From Roseomonas sp. (GTDB lineage Bacteria; Pseudomonadota; Alphaproteobacteria; Acetobacterales; Acetobacteraceae): a stretch of DNA of 64,000 nucleotides. Where the stretch lies: the NCBI GenBank assembly GCA_020249435.1, contig JADCFQ010000023.1, positions 109,028 through 173,027 on the forward strand, written 5' to 3'. Both the position numbers and the translations under genes were made by a program. Shown piece after piece: positions 63,867 to 64,000 of the stretch (its first letter is position 1; the number at the start of each line of letters is the position of its first letter). The notes beneath the pieces were generated by a model that saw only the letters and a program-made list of their open reading frames with translations, ran no database searches and was not told where the DNA came from.

Positions 63867-64000
63867 AGGCTGCTGAAATTCGTAGCCTGATTTGCGTATT
63901 TATGATTCACTGTCGTTGCATTTGGTCGAGGTTGCGATGCGTGGCAATGACGCGGTGGCTGGTTCCCTGTTCAGCTATGTTGATCTTGAAAAGCGGGTGC
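63867..64000 (+). mobile_element. Left end of an IS5/IS1182-type insertion sequence (truncated by window)
   Basis: The sequence CAGGCTGCTGAAATTCGTAG near 63866 resembles the terminal inverted repeats of this group (GGCTGTTGAAA-like). A transposase reading frame begins 70 bases later. The right end lies outside the window, so neither the matching repeat nor the target-site duplication can be checked. The left edge is approximate. Confidence 0.6.
63937..64000 (+). CDS. Transposase, N-terminal fragment (runs off window)
   Basis: Twenty-one codons are visible, reading MRGNDAVAGSLFSYVDLEKR. This is the characteristic start of IS5/IS1182-group DDE transposases (MRGxDxxxGSLFSYVDLExRVP). The catalytic residues lie beyond the window, so integrity is unknown. 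The track omits it because it is short and open-ended. Confidence 0.75.
   Translation, partial: MRGNDAVAGSLFSYVDLEKRV

Overview
The window is about 64 kb of densely packed, GC-rich bacterial chromosome. Gene content points to an alphaproteobacterium, most likely an Acetobacteraceae (Roseomonas-like) species. Indicators are a ChpT-type histidine phosphotransferase beside a chemotaxis operon, alphaproteobacterial CtaA, COQ7, a HIG1-like protein, single-chain GcvP, TcuAB, and an infA-maf-RNase E/G-yacG operon. The genus is an inference. No rRNA, tRNA or CRISPR array was seen.

Layout. 1-4348: end of a peptide-type ABC transporter operon (solute-binding protein, two permeases, two ATPases) closed by a 39-residue lipoprotein missing from the ORF track. 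4340-9602 (minus): DUF3553 protein, TSUP permease, moaA, a small membrane/coiled-coil protein, nitrilase-family amidase, NAD kinase and an MFS permease, mostly overlapping. 9655-15779 (plus): chpT-like gene, hybrid cheA, cheW, cheY, cheB, cheR. 15789-19847: tldD, ctaA, a family 2 glycosyltransferase and a DedA/VTT-type membrane protein. 19850-21640: a lower-GC segment with a winged-helix/TPR regulator. 21708-22277: a degenerate GH108-like protein.

22278-29792: a tandem glycine riboswitch heads gcvT-gcvH-gcvP, followed without a break by a NUDIX hydrolase, an MmgE/PrpD protein and an EamA permease. 29800-33908 (minus): coq7, tcuB, tcuA and a DUF4743 NUDIX hydrolase. 33999-36616: Atm1-type ABC exporter, an 80-residue unknown and rpmB with a clear terminator. 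36621-39194 (minus): mltG, fabF, acpP. 39376-44630: CBS/BON protein, YjbF-like lipoprotein, large MscS channel, MFS permease, HIG1-like protein.

44773-54466: an acyl-CoA and amino-acid catabolism block with etfB, etfA, 3-hydroxyacyl-CoA dehydrogenase, a potassium channel with a zinc ribbon, a branched-chain aminotransferase, an AhpD-like protein, a crotonase, an acyl-CoA ligase, a DapA-family aldolase and a Bcr/CflA permease. 54483-60558 (minus): SDR, GMC oxidoreductase, yacG (absent from the track), an RNase E/G-like protein, maf, infA, and both subunits of a 3-oxoacid CoA-transferase. 60663-62438: mutL. 62528-63795: a lower-GC two-gene cassette (unknown protein plus a DUF1828/DUF1829-like protein). 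The window ends inside an insertion sequence.

Most of the window is housekeeping and catabolic. The accessory-looking parts are the 19.9-21.6 kb regulator segment and the last 1.5 kb. The best candidate for an undescribed system is the two-gene cassette beside the insertion sequence, but its function cannot be read from sequence alone.
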